Part shown: positions 25,955-32,891 of the stretch, piece after piece
Layout: each line of letters opens with the position of its first letter
Numbering within the stretch: the first letter of the stretch is position 1
DNA from: a bacterium
Lineage (GTDB): Bacteria; Armatimonadota; Zipacnadia; Zipacnadales; Zipacnadaceae
Direction of reading: 5' to 3'
NCBI GenBank assembly: GCA_030603495.1
Contig: JAUVXR010000018.1
Span: forward strand, 1 to 51,202
DNA: 51,202 nt
Program-made: the position numbers and the translations under genes
Notes under the pieces: generated by a model
Seen by the model: only the letters and a program-made list of their open reading frames with translations
Databases searched by the model: none
What the model was told of the DNA's origin: nothing

Positions 25955-26388
25955 CGGACCTTTCCTGCAGCTAATATGCTTGGCCAAAAGCCAGGCCATC
26001 GGTTAGAGCCGCCGGTACTCCTGTCCGCCAGGAGCACCGCGGGCAGGCTCCCGACTGCATTGTGTCCACAGTTCCCGCGGCCATGTTATCACCTCCCGAA
26101 CTTCTAGTCTATGCCGCCTGCTGCATGGCGGCGCTGGGGCAAGGGCTTGCCTGCGCAGAATCCGGGCTGTTGCGCCTGGGCGACCTCCGTCGCCGTTGCC
26201 TTCGCTCTCCCGCTCCGGCTGGCGGTTGTCCGGGCTATCCGCTCGGGCTTAGTCGGTGGGCCGAGGCGACCTCCGTCGCCCCTTCCGATGCTCTCCGGCG
26301 TCGGCTGGCGTCCCGACATTTCTGCCCTTCCCCATGTTGTCAAAACGAAAATGGCGAGCTGCGCTTTTGGAGCGCTGGCCCGCCACTG
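25955..26388 (-). other. Long untranslated stretch between the attenuator and trpE
   Basis: About 430 nt of transcribed leader without a recognisable gene. It contains two copies of a short palindromic repeat (listed separately) in otherwise GC-rich, irregular text. Small frames on both strands match nothing I know. The length is unusual, since an attenuator normally lies close before the first structural gene. Confidence 0.5.
26179..26280. repeat. Pair of GGCGAC-CTCC-GTCGCC palindromes in the trp leader
   Basis: Copies at 26179-26194 and 26265-26280 each have 6-bp arms GGCGAC and GTCGCC around CTCC. The following 30-35 bases (CTCTCC ... GGCTGGCG) are also similar, so the repeat unit is longer, roughly 50 bp and imperfect. 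The two copies are 86 bp apart. They are a different family from the GGACAGGCG repeats in the operon. Confidence 0.6.
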
Positions 26389-26431
26389 AAAACAAAAATC
26401 GCGGGCCGAGTTCTGGGTGAACTGACCCGCG
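26389..26431 (-). terminator. trp attenuator terminator (3:4 hairpin)
   Basis: On the minus strand CGCGGGTCAGTTC (26419-26431) folds onto GAACTCGGCCCGCG (26400-26413) around the 5-nt loop ACCCA (26414-26418): 6 bp of GC-rich base, a U-G and C-G pair, one bulged C, then 5 bp. ATTTTTGTTTT (26389-26399) follows at once. The left arm is also the partner of the antiterminator, so the two structures exclude each other. Confidence 0.88.
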
Positions 26432-26480
26432 TCGGATATTACTTGTGTTTAACTGCTGACACGCGCGAGGGTCAGTTCAC
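26417..26480 (-). promoter_or_regulatory. trp antiterminator (2:3) and pause (1:2) pairings
   Basis: On the minus strand GTGAACTGACCC (26469-26480) is a perfect 12-base complement of GGGTCAGTTCAC (26417-26428). This 2:3 pairing would take the left arm away from the terminator. Segment 2 also pairs with GGTTCAC (26484-26490), inside the last codons of the leader peptide, around the loop CTA, giving a 1:2 hairpin. Segment 2 starts at the last base of the leader stop codon, so a ribosome resting at the stop covers it and favours termination. A ribosome stalled at Trp codons 13-16 covers segment 1 and frees segment 2. Confidence 0.85.
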
Positions 26481-26536
26481 TAGGTGAACCAATACCACCA
26501 GCTAAACCAAACTTGGCCCGCCGTGTCGCGTTTCAT
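26480..26536 (-). CDS. trpL: trp operon leader peptide
   Basis: An 18-residue frame reads MKRDTAGQVWFSWWYWFT and ends in TAG at 26480-26482. Trp is at positions 10, 13, 14 and 16, four of eighteen residues, which is far above chance and is the signature of a ribosome-mediated attenuator. The promoter upstream places the transcription start at about 26539-26536, so the message has at most about three bases before the ATG. No ribosome binding site is possible and translation would have to be leaderless. The trpL of Sinorhizobium meliloti is known to be leaderless in the same way. The peptide overlaps segment 1 of the attenuator. When charged tRNA-Trp is scarce, stalling should allow read-through into trpE-G-D-C-B-A. 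Confidence 0.9.
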   Translation of the reverse strand: MKRDTAGQVWFSWWYWFT

Positions 26537-26545
26537 GGTGGGGTT

Positions 26546-26574
26546 AGTATAACGATTCCTGCCGGTCTTGTCAA
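26546..26574 (-). promoter_or_regulatory. trp operon promoter
   Basis: TTGACA (26569-26574) and TATACT (26546-26551) are separated by 17 bp on the minus strand. The distance from the -10 hexamer to the trpL ATG is nine bases, so transcription probably starts at the A at 26539 or at the ATG itself. No obvious TrpR-like operator palindrome overlaps it. Confidence 0.85.
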
Positions 26575-26757
26575 GAGGCCGTGGGCAGAGAATCATTCTA
26601 TTAGTAACAGATGACTTGGGAATATCGGTAATCTTCCTCTACACGCAGGAGGCGAAGAGTCAGGCCCGGACCACCATCGAACAGCAGCGCGTGGTGCTGT
26701 CTGAGAAGGCATCTGGCAGTACATGCTGGCCGGGCGCGTAGCGTACCTCCAGCACAA
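26575..26757. other. Intergenic region between the trp promoter and the RRM gene terminator
   Basis: No recognisable gene. Minus frames of 70-85 codons cross this stretch, but they owe part of their length to the hairpin at 26758-26796 and have no ribosome binding site. Confidence 0.45.
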
Positions 26758-26796
26758 AGCCGAGAATAGCCCACCTGAGGGTGGGTAATCTCGGCT
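26758..26796 (-). terminator. Probable terminator downstream of the RRM gene
   Basis: A compound hairpin: outer arms AGCCGAGA (26758-26765) and TCTCGGCT (26789-26796), inner arms CCCACC (26770-26775) and GGTGGG (26780-26785) around TGAG. On the minus strand it is followed by TTTGTG. It lies about 95 bp after the RRM gene stop. Confidence 0.55.
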
Positions 26797-26890
26797 AGAT
26801 CCGTGCGCCATCCTGAGACAGGTATGCTGGGCAGCCAGCCCTTACGGCGGGTTCCCAAATCCGAAGGGAGAATCCCCCGGCTAAGGTGTC

Positions 26891-27217
26891 CTACCGCCGG
26901 CCGCGGCCGCCGCTGCGTCCACCGCCGGAGCCGCCACTACGTCCGCCACCGCCGTAACCGCCACCACGGCCACCGCTACTGCGGTCGGGTTTCGGACGCG
27001 CCTCGTTAACCTTCAGAATCGTGCCGCCGAGCTCCTGCCCATTGGTGGCATCGATAGCTGCCTGCATGTTCTCGGCGGGGAGATCCACGAACCCGAAGCC
27101 ATTGGCGCCGATGAGCCGGACCTCGGCTATCGGCCCGAAGGGCTCGAACAGCGTCCGGATCTCGCTCTCGGTGGCGGTGCGGGGCAGGTTGCCTACGTAC
27201 AGTGATTTGTTGGCCAA
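26891..27217 (-). CDS. RNA-binding protein with one RRM and a Gly/Arg-rich tail
   Basis: A 108-residue protein. Residues 4-76 form an RNA recognition motif: SLYVGNLPRTAT is RNP2, ANGFGFVDL is RNP1 with the two central aromatic residues kept, and the spacing is typical of the bacterial/cyanobacterial Rbp group. The tail (from about residue 80) is almost entirely Gly, Arg and Ser, ending GGRSGGRGRR, and should be disordered and bind RNA. The start is a TTG at 27217, chosen because AAGGAAGA lies seven bases upstream and homology begins there; no ATG is in frame. A 17-spacer promoter at 27378-27406 implies a leader of about 150 nt. In cyanobacteria such genes are often cold-induced; that is only an analogy here. 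Confidence 0.85.
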   Translation of the reverse strand: MANKSLYVGNLPRTATESEIRTLFEPFGPIAEVRLIGANGFGFVDLPAENMQAAIDATNGQELGGTILKVNEARPKPDRSSGGRGGGYGGGGRSGGSGGGRSGGRGRR

Positions 27218-27377
27218 TGAATTGTCTTCCTTCTGGGAAATATCCCAATGTTCTCAGCGCACCGCACGCAGCACGAGTGCCGTTAACCGAAGATCCGATC
27301 AGTCGCAGATGCTATGAACAAGCCACAGGAGTGACGAAGGCATCGGTGCTGGACGTTGACTACTGTAGATTGGCTTG

Positions 27378-27406
27378 ATGATACACGCAATCCCGCAGAT
27401 TGTCAA
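27378..27406 (-). promoter_or_regulatory. Sigma70-type promoter for the RRM gene
   Basis: TTGACA (27401-27406) and TATCAT (27378-27383) with a 17-bp spacer on the minus strand. Expected initiation is near 27371. The untranslated leader down to the TTG at 27217 would be about 150 nt, long enough for a temperature- or protein-responsive structure, though I see no single strong hairpin. Confidence 0.7.
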
Positions 27407-27439
27407 CGCCTGGGTGCAGGATTTCTGTGGCCAGGGTAG

Positions 27440-27718
27440 AAGGCCCAGGACGCGCAGGACTTGCCCTGGGAGCTGGCCGCCTGGCTCATGCTGCCAATTA
27501 CCTCGATCCAGAAGGCCGTCCTCTGCCTGGGAGCCGGTTGCAACGGCAAGTCCGTCTTCATGGCCGCCCTGGTCGCCTTCCTCGGCAAGCGCAACTGCAC
27601 GGCGATCTCCCTGCATAAGCTGGAAGGTAATCCGTTCGCCACCTCGCGGCTCTTCGGCAAGCCGGCCAATATCTGCCCGGACTTGCCCGCCGCCCGCCTC
27701 CGCCGCCGCAGGAGTTAG
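27440..27718 (+). pseudogene. Fragment of a phage/plasmid-type (P4 family) primase-helicase
   Basis: After a TAG at 27437-27439 the plus frame reads DLPWELAAWLMLPITSIQKA, then VLCLGAGCNGKSVFMAALVAFLG and FATSRLFGKPANICPDLP before running into an Arg/Ala stretch and a stop. This is the superfamily 3 helicase core of P4/D5-type primases: a helix with W-x-x-x-M/L-x-P, Walker A G-x-G-x-N-G-K-S, and the A-N-I-x-x-D-L-P segment. Only about 90 of the usual 450-700 residues remain. It is a relic of an integrated phage, satellite or plasmid. No integrase or attachment site is visible nearby. Confidence 0.7.
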
Positions 27719-27749
27719 CGCCCTAGGTACAATCCGAAGAGAATAATCG

Positions 27750-27782
27750 CAGGCCGATACGATTAGTCGGCCTGTTTCTTTT
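27750..27782 (+). terminator. Rho-independent terminator
   Basis: CAGGCCGA (27750-27757) and TCGGCCTG (27767-27774) form a perfect 8-bp stem with a 9-nt loop, followed by TTTCTTTT. It stands after the primase fragment and before trpF, with no intact plus-strand gene directly upstream, so it is probably a leftover of the lost element. Confidence 0.8.
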
Positions 27783-27840
27783 GGGCTGGGGGAAGGATTT
27801 GGCGTGGTCAGCGATAATGTAATTGCAGAGGTGCAATGAT

Positions 27841-28509
27841 ATGCCCGTGGAGCTGAAGATATGTGGGCTGACGACGCTGCCAGATATGCGTATAGCCGAA
27901 GGCATCGGTGCAGACTATGTCGGGATGGTCGTCGAGGTGCCCTATTCGCGGCGCCCTATCAGCCGCTGGCAGGCCCAGGCCATGTGCCGAGCCGCCCGTG
28001 CCCGTCCCGCGCTGGTGGTGGCACAGCAGCCGCCTGACCAACTGGTTGAGATAGCTCGGCTGTGCAGCCCCTTTGCCCTGCAGGTGCACGGCGACGAATC
28101 AACTGAGCAGATCGGCGAGCTTGTCAAGCAGCTTACAGATGATACCGAAATCTGGCGGGGTATTGCCGTCGCGCCCAGCGATGAAGACCAGCTCCGATCT
28201 GTCGCTGAGCACCTGGCGCTTATAGAACAGCTTGTGCAGATCGGCGTGCGGCGCATCGTGCTCGACACTCGCGTGCAGGGCGAGATGGGTGGCACCGGCG
28301 TGACCTGTGACTGGGAGACTGCCGCGGCGATTATCAGAGACAGTCCCCTGTCCGTGATGCTCGCCGGCGGACTGGGACCGGACAACATCGTAGAAGCAAT
28401 TGAGGCTACCGGGGCAAGTGGCGTGGACATGGCCACAGGCGTCGAGTCCACCCCCGGCCGCAAAGACCCCGCCAAGCTGCGTGCCCTGGCCGCCGCTCTT
28501 CGGCAGTAG
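27841..28509 (+). CDS. trpF: Phosphoribosylanthranilate isomerase
   Basis: A 222-residue TIM-barrel enzyme that isomerises phosphoribosylanthranilate to the enol form used by TrpC. ELKICGLTTLPD carries the catalytic Cys8 in the K-I-C-G motif, ADYVGMVVEVPYSRRPIS is the second strand region, VLDTRVQGEMGGTG carries the catalytic Asp and phosphate loop, and MLAGGLGPDNI is the final phosphate-binding loop. GAGGTG seven bases upstream supports the ATG at 27841. The gene lies about 1.3 kb beyond the trp promoter on the opposite strand, so it is outside the attenuated operon. It is followed by a truncated 5'-nucleotidase gene. Confidence 0.93.
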   Translation: MPVELKICGLTTLPDMRIAEGIGADYVGMVVEVPYSRRPISRWQAQAMCRAARARPALVVAQQPPDQLVEIARLCSPFALQVHGDESTEQIGELVKQLTDDTEIWRGIAVAPSDEDQLRSVAEHLALIEQLVQIGVRRIVLDTRVQGEMGGTGVTCDWETAAAIIRDSPLSVMLAGGLGPDNIVEAIEATGASGVDMATGVESTPGRKDPAKLRALAAALRQ

Positions 28510-28565
28510 TCAGTGGCGCCAGACAACGCTTAGCGTCACTCCAACCTATGGGAGGTAATGGGATC

Positions 28566-29312
28566 ATGCTGCGCCGCGTCAGCGGCCGTGATGCCAACGG
28601 CAGGCATCTAGGGCAACTGGATGCATACATCGAAGCTGGTGACGTTGCCAAGCACTGCGGCTTCCTGCGCACCATCAACAATGAGATCTCGCCTGACCCG
28701 GAGATTGCTACGCTGGTCACCCGCTATGCCCAGAAGGTTGAGGCGCAGCTCGGCGAGGTCATTGCCACGGCACCAGTTCACCTGGCAGGAGAGCAAGAGG
28801 CGGTGCGCAGCCGCGAGACGAATCTCGGCAGCCTGCTGTGCGACATCGTCCGGGAATACACCCACACCGACATCGTCGTACTCAACGGCGGCGGCATCCG
28901 CGCGCCCATTGCCAAAGGGCCAATCACCACCGAGGACGTACTCACCGTCCTGCCCTTTGGCAACGACATAGTCAAGCTGACGCTGACGGGCACGCAGGTC
29001 CGGGAGATGCTCGAGAGTTCCGCCTCGCGCGCGCCCGGCGATGGTGGTTTCCTGCAGGTTTCGGGTGTACGCTTTCGGATCAAGAGCGGCAAAGCAGTGG
29101 ATATCGAGGTGGCCGGTAAGCCGCTGGACCCCACCGCTGAATACACCATTGCCACCACCGACTTCCTCTACACCGGCGGAGACGGCTATACCATGTTCGA
29201 GCAGGGCAAAGACCCTTATCCTTACGGCGTGCGGCTAAGTGCAGTCGTCATTGAGGCGTTCCGAGAAATGGGCACGGTCCAGGCCGATGTTGACGGCCGC
29301 ATAGCTCGTTAG
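28566..29312 (+). CDS. 5'-nucleotidase C-terminal domain protein, N-terminally truncated
   Basis: A 248-residue protein that consists only of the C-terminal, substrate-binding domain of UshA-like 5'-nucleotidases. The inter-domain linker (GRHLGQLDAYIEAGD, ISPDPEIATLV) is followed by ETNLGSLLCDIVRE, VVLNGGGIRAPI, LPFGNDIVKLTLTG and YTIATTDFLYTGGDGYTMF, which bind the nucleoside base. The metallophosphatase domain with its metal ligands, and any signal peptide, are missing. Without them it should be cytosolic and catalytically dead, so it may be a pseudogene that starts at a deletion join just after trpF. I use ATG 28566 (GGGAGG ten bases upstream); 28548 is also possible. Confidence 0.65.
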   Translation: MLRRVSGRDANGRHLGQLDAYIEAGDVAKHCGFLRTINNEISPDPEIATLVTRYAQKVEAQLGEVIATAPVHLAGEQEAVRSRETNLGSLLCDIVREYTHTDIVVLNGGGIRAPIAKGPITTEDVLTVLPFGNDIVKLTLTGTQVREMLESSASRAPGDGGFLQVSGVRFRIKSGKAVDIEVAGKPLDPTAEYTIATTDFLYTGGDGYTMFEQGKDPYPYGVRLSAVVIEAFREMGTVQADVDGRIAR

Positions 29313-29432
29313 CCGGCTCTTTTCCCAGTCCGCGGTACCAAACCGGGCACGAAGGGAATTGCCAGGAGACGCGACATTCTTAGTTGCACCCATACACTGA
29401 AGCTCGATGGGCGAACTCTTTCAATAGACAGC

Positions 29433-29461
29433 TTGACACATTCTCGTCATTTATGTATGAT
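29433..29461 (+). promoter_or_regulatory. Promoter of the AbrB-TolC-HlyD-RND operon
   Basis: TTGACA (29433-29438) and TATGAT (29456-29461) are separated by 17 bp. Expected initiation is near 29468. The encoded AbrB-type protein is a natural candidate for regulating this site, but I see no clear operator repeat. Confidence 0.75.
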
Positions 29462-29524
29462 TAGTATGCTTGGAATGGTTACCGATTGCGCCAACCACTG
29501 ATCTGCAGAAAGATGGCGACAAGA

Positions 29525-29782
29525 ATGGCAGACCACACGGATATTGATGAGCTGTTCTACGGCACTGTCACGGTAGGGGAGCGCGGGCAGGTCGTGATAC
29601 CGGTCCAAGCGCGGGAGGATTTCGACGTCAACGCCGGCGATAAGCTACTGGTATTCGGTCATCCCCATCGCGTTGGCCTGATCATTGTGAATGTCAGCAA
29701 TGTGGGCCCCATTATGGCTCTTATGGAACAAACACTGGTAGCCATGCGCAGGGGACTCGGTGAAGAAGACGAAGGCAACTAG
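29525..29782 (+). CDS. AbrB/SpoVT-type DNA-binding protein
   Basis: An 85-residue protein with one swapped-hairpin AbrB domain: FYGTVTVGERGQVVIPVQAR, then NAGDKLLVFGHP. G-R-x-x-I-P and G-D-K-L are the usual landmarks, and the domain dimerises to bind DNA. The tail is a short acidic helix. The start is uncertain: ATG 29525, ATG 29513 and TTG 29486 are in frame and none has a strong ribosome binding site. It directly precedes a TolC-HlyD-RND set and follows the operon promoter, so it is probably an autoregulator of the pump. An antitoxin role is less likely because no toxin gene follows. Confidence 0.8.
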   Translation: MADHTDIDELFYGTVTVGERGQVVIPVQAREDFDVNAGDKLLVFGHPHRVGLIIVNVSNVGPIMALMEQTLVAMRRGLGEEDEGN

Positions 29783-29855
29783 TGTGCGGGGCACGTCGGG
29801 TGAGGACTGCGCCGGGCAGACAGTAGTTGGGTGGCAGCAAACGGGAGAATAACAA

Positions 29856-31202
29856 ATGGGCAACAAGCTAGGCATCCAGGTAAGCTGCCTCACAGTGCTG
29901 ATTACTCTAGTCGGCTGTGCTGGAGCAGCAGCTAATGAACCGGCCAAGGAGCAACAACAGCTCCTGATACTGACGCTGGATGATGCCATACAGATGGCGC
30001 TGGAACGCAATTACGCCGTGCAGGTCGCCGAGGCACAAGTCCGGGAGGCCGAGGCAGCCTACGGCCAAGCCGCGGCACCCAACCGCTTCCAGATGAACTT
30101 CGAGGGCGCTTACCTGCGCCTGGGCCCAGTCACTTCGTTGGAGGTGCCAACTCCCACGGGCCCGGAAACTATGGAGCTTGGTACCGACCAGACCTGGAAC
30201 TACGGCGCTTCGGCGTACAAATCTCTGTACAGTGCGGGGCGAAATCAGTCACTGCGCGCACTGGCGAGGCTGGGCCTTTCCACGGCCGAGCTGAACGTGG
30301 CCTCCCAGCGGCACCAGATAGCTCTGGCAGCTACCGAGCTATTCTACGCAGTAAGCCAGACCGAGGGCCTACTGGCAGTGGCCCAGCAGGACGAGGAGCG
30401 CGCGCAGGAACAACTGCGAGTGGCTACAGCACGCGTCAAGGCTGGAGCCGCGCCGCAGTTCGACTTACTGCGCGCCGAGGTAGCGGCGGCCAACGTTCAC
30501 CAATCGGTTATCTCGGCACAGACCGCAGTGGAAACCGTCAATAACCGATTGAAGAATCTGCTCGCGCTCGACGTGGCCCAGCCAATTGAGATTCAGCCGC
30601 ACGAGGAGGTCGCGCGGATAAGCCCGGATCCGTATGCCTGCCGCCAACTGGCTCTACAACAGCGTGAAGAGATCAAGATTGCCCGGCAGCAGGTGGCAAT
30701 GGCGGAGCAGAGCGTACGGCTGGCACGAGCCACGCGGGGGCTCAATCTGGGAGCCGTCGGCTCTTACACGCGTCAGAAGGCCTCGGGATTTGCCGATGAC
30801 TACTCGTGGTCTCTCGGCGTCCAGGCTAGTAAACCAATCCTTGACGGGGGTAGCTCGCGTTCGCAGCAACGGCAGGCGGAGGAGCAGCTCAAGCAGGTCC
30901 GGCTGTTCGCCCAGCAGATCACGGAACTGGTCGCACTCGACGTCTGGCAGGCGGTGCTAGCGCTCGAGGAGGCCCAAGCGAAGCTGGCTTCCACGGACAA
31001 GACGATTGAACAGGCCGAAGAGGGACTACGCCTGGCGCAGCTTCGCTACAAGGCGGGTGTGGGGACGACGCTGGAGATCACCGATGCCCGCACCGCACTT
31101 ACCGTCGCCGAGACCAATCACGTGAATGCCATCTATTCCTACCAAATTGCCGAGGCCCGATTGGCTCGGGCCGTGGGTGTGCCGACTGCCGAGCTGCCTT
31201 AG
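29856..31202 (+). CDS. TolC-family outer-membrane efflux channel
   Basis: A 448-residue outer-membrane factor. The N-terminal signal ends in a lipobox-like LITLVGCAGA, so the mature protein may be lipid-anchored at Cys21. The rest is two repeats of long amphipathic helices separated by short beta segments (LTLDDAIQMALERNYAVQVAEAQ ... LDVWQAVLALEEAQAKL, TLEITDARTALTVAETN), the TolC fold in which three subunits form a 12-stranded barrel and helical tunnel. GGGAG eight bases upstream supports the ATG. The adaptor gene follows after 27 bp. It should give the exit duct for the RND pump encoded downstream. Confidence 0.87.
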   Translation: MGNKLGIQVSCLTVLITLVGCAGAAANEPAKEQQQLLILTLDDAIQMALERNYAVQVAEAQVREAEAAYGQAAAPNRFQMNFEGAYLRLGPVTSLEVPTPTGPETMELGTDQTWNYGASAYKSLYSAGRNQSLRALARLGLSTAELNVASQRHQIALAATELFYAVSQTEGLLAVAQQDEERAQEQLRVATARVKAGAAPQFDLLRAEVAAANVHQSVISAQTAVETVNNRLKNLLALDVAQPIEIQPHEEVARISPDPYACRQLALQQREEIKIARQQVAMAEQSVRLARATRGLNLGAVGSYTRQKASGFADDYSWSLGVQASKPILDGGSSRSQQRQAEEQLKQVRLFAQQITELVALDVWQAVLALEEAQAKLASTDKTIEQAEEGLRLAQLRYKAGVGTTLEITDARTALTVAETNHVNAIYSYQIAEARLARAVGVPTAELP

Positions 31203-31229
31203 CAAACAATCAATCCGGAGATGAAATTG

Positions 31230-32882
31230 ATGAGCGCGTTATCTCGTAACAAGCTTGTTGCTGTGATAATCGGGATTATCCTGGTGGTGGGGGGGGTAAT
31301 GGCAGTACGTATGCTGGCGGCCAAGAAGAAAGCCCGACAAGAAGTGGAGCTAAGCCAGGAGCAGATAGCTACGGTCGAGGTGACCGAGGCCCGCCGAGGA
31401 GACATCGGGCGGAGCTTCCTATTCACGGGCAGCCTGGAAGCGGAGCACAAGGCCGGAGTAGTCTCGAAGCTCCCTGGTAAGATAAGCAAAGTCCCCGTAG
31501 ACGAGGGCGATTTCGTGCGGCGGGGGCAGGTATTGGTGGAGCTCGAGCGGGCTGATCTGCTAGCTCAGCGCGACCAGGCGCGCGCGGCCGTGCAGGCGGC
31601 CGAGGCCCGCCACAAGCAAGCCCAGACCGGGGAGATCCTCCAAGACGCCCAGACCGATACCAGCATAGCAACTGCGGAGGCAGCCCTAGCCGCGGCTCAG
31701 GCTCAGCGCGAACAGGCCCGCATCAGCCTGGAGCTGGCCAAGAGCCAGGCCGACATAAGCGTGGACCAGGCTCAGCAGCAGCTCAGCCAAGCACAGTCTC
31801 GCCTTCAAATCCTGGAGACCGGCGCCCGCGGGCAGGAGCTAGCGATAGCTGAGGAGGCGGTGACGCAGGCCCAGGCCAACCGCGATACCGCCCAGACCAA
31901 CCTGGAGCGGGCCCGTGGTTTGCTGGGCGAAGGCGCCATAGCCCAGCAACAGTTTGACGGCGTACAGTTGCAATTCGATACCGCTCAGGCGCAGTACCAG
32001 AGCGCTCTGCAGCGGCTCGATCTGGTCAAAGAGGGCGCCCGCAGTGAGGAGATTCAAATCGCTCAGGCCCAGGTGAACCAGGCTCAATCGGCGGTGGCCC
32101 TGACGCAGGCCAACCGCAACCAGGTGCGGATCCTGGAACAGCAGTTGCGGGCCGCCCAGGAAGGGGTTCACCAGGCCGAAGCCAACCTGCGGCTAGCCCG
32201 GGCTAGCACCGCCCGCAACGTCGTCAGCGAACAGGAGACGGAGGCGGCTCGCTCCGCGCTCAGCCAGATGCAAGCCAATCTTCAATATCTTAACGCACAA
32301 ATTAGCTACACTTCGATACGCGCGCCCATCTCCGGCTTCGTAGTAGCTCGCATGGCCGAGCCGGGCGAGGCGGCTGTCCCGGGAATGCCGCTCATCAACA
32401 TAGTTGACAACCGCAAGTTGTACCTGCGTAGCAGCATTGCCGAGAACCGCATCAATAAGATCAGCGTAGGGCAACCAGTTGCGCTGACGGTGGACGCGCT
32501 GCCTGAGGCGGAATTCGCCGGCCACATCCGGGACATTGTACCGGCCGCCAACCCCAAGTCACGCACTTTTGACGCGAAGATCGAGGTCTCTAATCCCCGA
32601 GGCCTGCTCACGGCAGGAATGTTTGCCCGAGCCAGCGCTGCCGTTGAGCGCCAGGCCGGAGTAATTATTGTTCCTCGCCACACGGTGCTGGAAGACCAGG
32701 AAGGCCCCTATGTATTGCTGGTGGATGGCGGCGTGGTACAGCGCCGTCAAGTTACCCAGGGCCTCAATAACGAAACTGATGTGGCAATTACCCAAGGACT
32801 CACTGAAGGCATTAATGTCATCACGCGCGGCCAGAGCATAGTCAGGCCCGGCGACCGCGTAAACGTGAAAGTAGCGGACTAA
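31230..32882 (+). CDS. Periplasmic adaptor (HlyD/MFP family) with very long coiled-coil hairpin
   Basis: A 550-residue membrane-fusion protein. One N-terminal transmembrane helix (VAVIIGIILVVGGVMAV) anchors it. The lipoyl half-motifs are SKLPGKISKVPVDEGDFVRRGQ and, far downstream, TSIRAPISGFVVARMAEPGE. Between them lie about 250 residues of Ala/Gln-rich helix with a repeated L-x-x-G-A-R-x-x-E-(L/I)-x-I-A pattern. Common RND adaptors of 370-420 residues have only 60-100 residues there, so the hairpin is long or built from two hairpins. The beta-barrel and membrane-proximal domains follow (KISVGQPVALTVDALP, GMFARASA, VVQRRQVTQG). ATG 31230 is nine bases after GGAG; an in-frame ATG at 31221 is too close. 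Confidence 0.85.
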   Translation: MSALSRNKLVAVIIGIILVVGGVMAVRMLAAKKKARQEVELSQEQIATVEVTEARRGDIGRSFLFTGSLEAEHKAGVVSKLPGKISKVPVDEGDFVRRGQVLVELERADLLAQRDQARAAVQAAEARHKQAQTGEILQDAQTDTSIATAEAALAAAQAQREQARISLELAKSQADISVDQAQQQLSQAQSRLQILETGARGQELAIAEEAVTQAQANRDTAQTNLERARGLLGEGAIAQQQFDGVQLQFDTAQAQYQSALQRLDLVKEGARSEEIQIAQAQVNQAQSAVALTQANRNQVRILEQQLRAAQEGVHQAEANLRLARASTARNVVSEQETEAARSALSQMQANLQYLNAQISYTSIRAPISGFVVARMAEPGEAAVPGMPLINIVDNRKLYLRSSIAENRINKISVGQPVALTVDALPEAEFAGHIRDIVPAANPKSRTFDAKIEVSNPRGLLTAGMFARASAAVERQAGVIIVPRHTVLEDQEGPYVLLVDGGVVQRRQVTQGLNNETDVAITQGLTEGINVITRGQSIVRPGDRVNVKVAD

Positions 32883-32891
32883 TATCTCCCG

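Noticed and set aside
26104-26487. Small frames in the trp leader on both strands
   Set aside because: They cover repeats and the attenuator, and no homology or start signal supports them.
26389-26536. T-box riboswitch for trp control
   Set aside because: No T-box sequence or specifier-loop architecture is visible. The Trp-rich leader peptide and exclusive hairpins explain the region.
29525-29782. Antitoxin of a toxin-antitoxin pair
   Set aside because: No toxin-sized gene follows; the next gene is a TolC-family channel.
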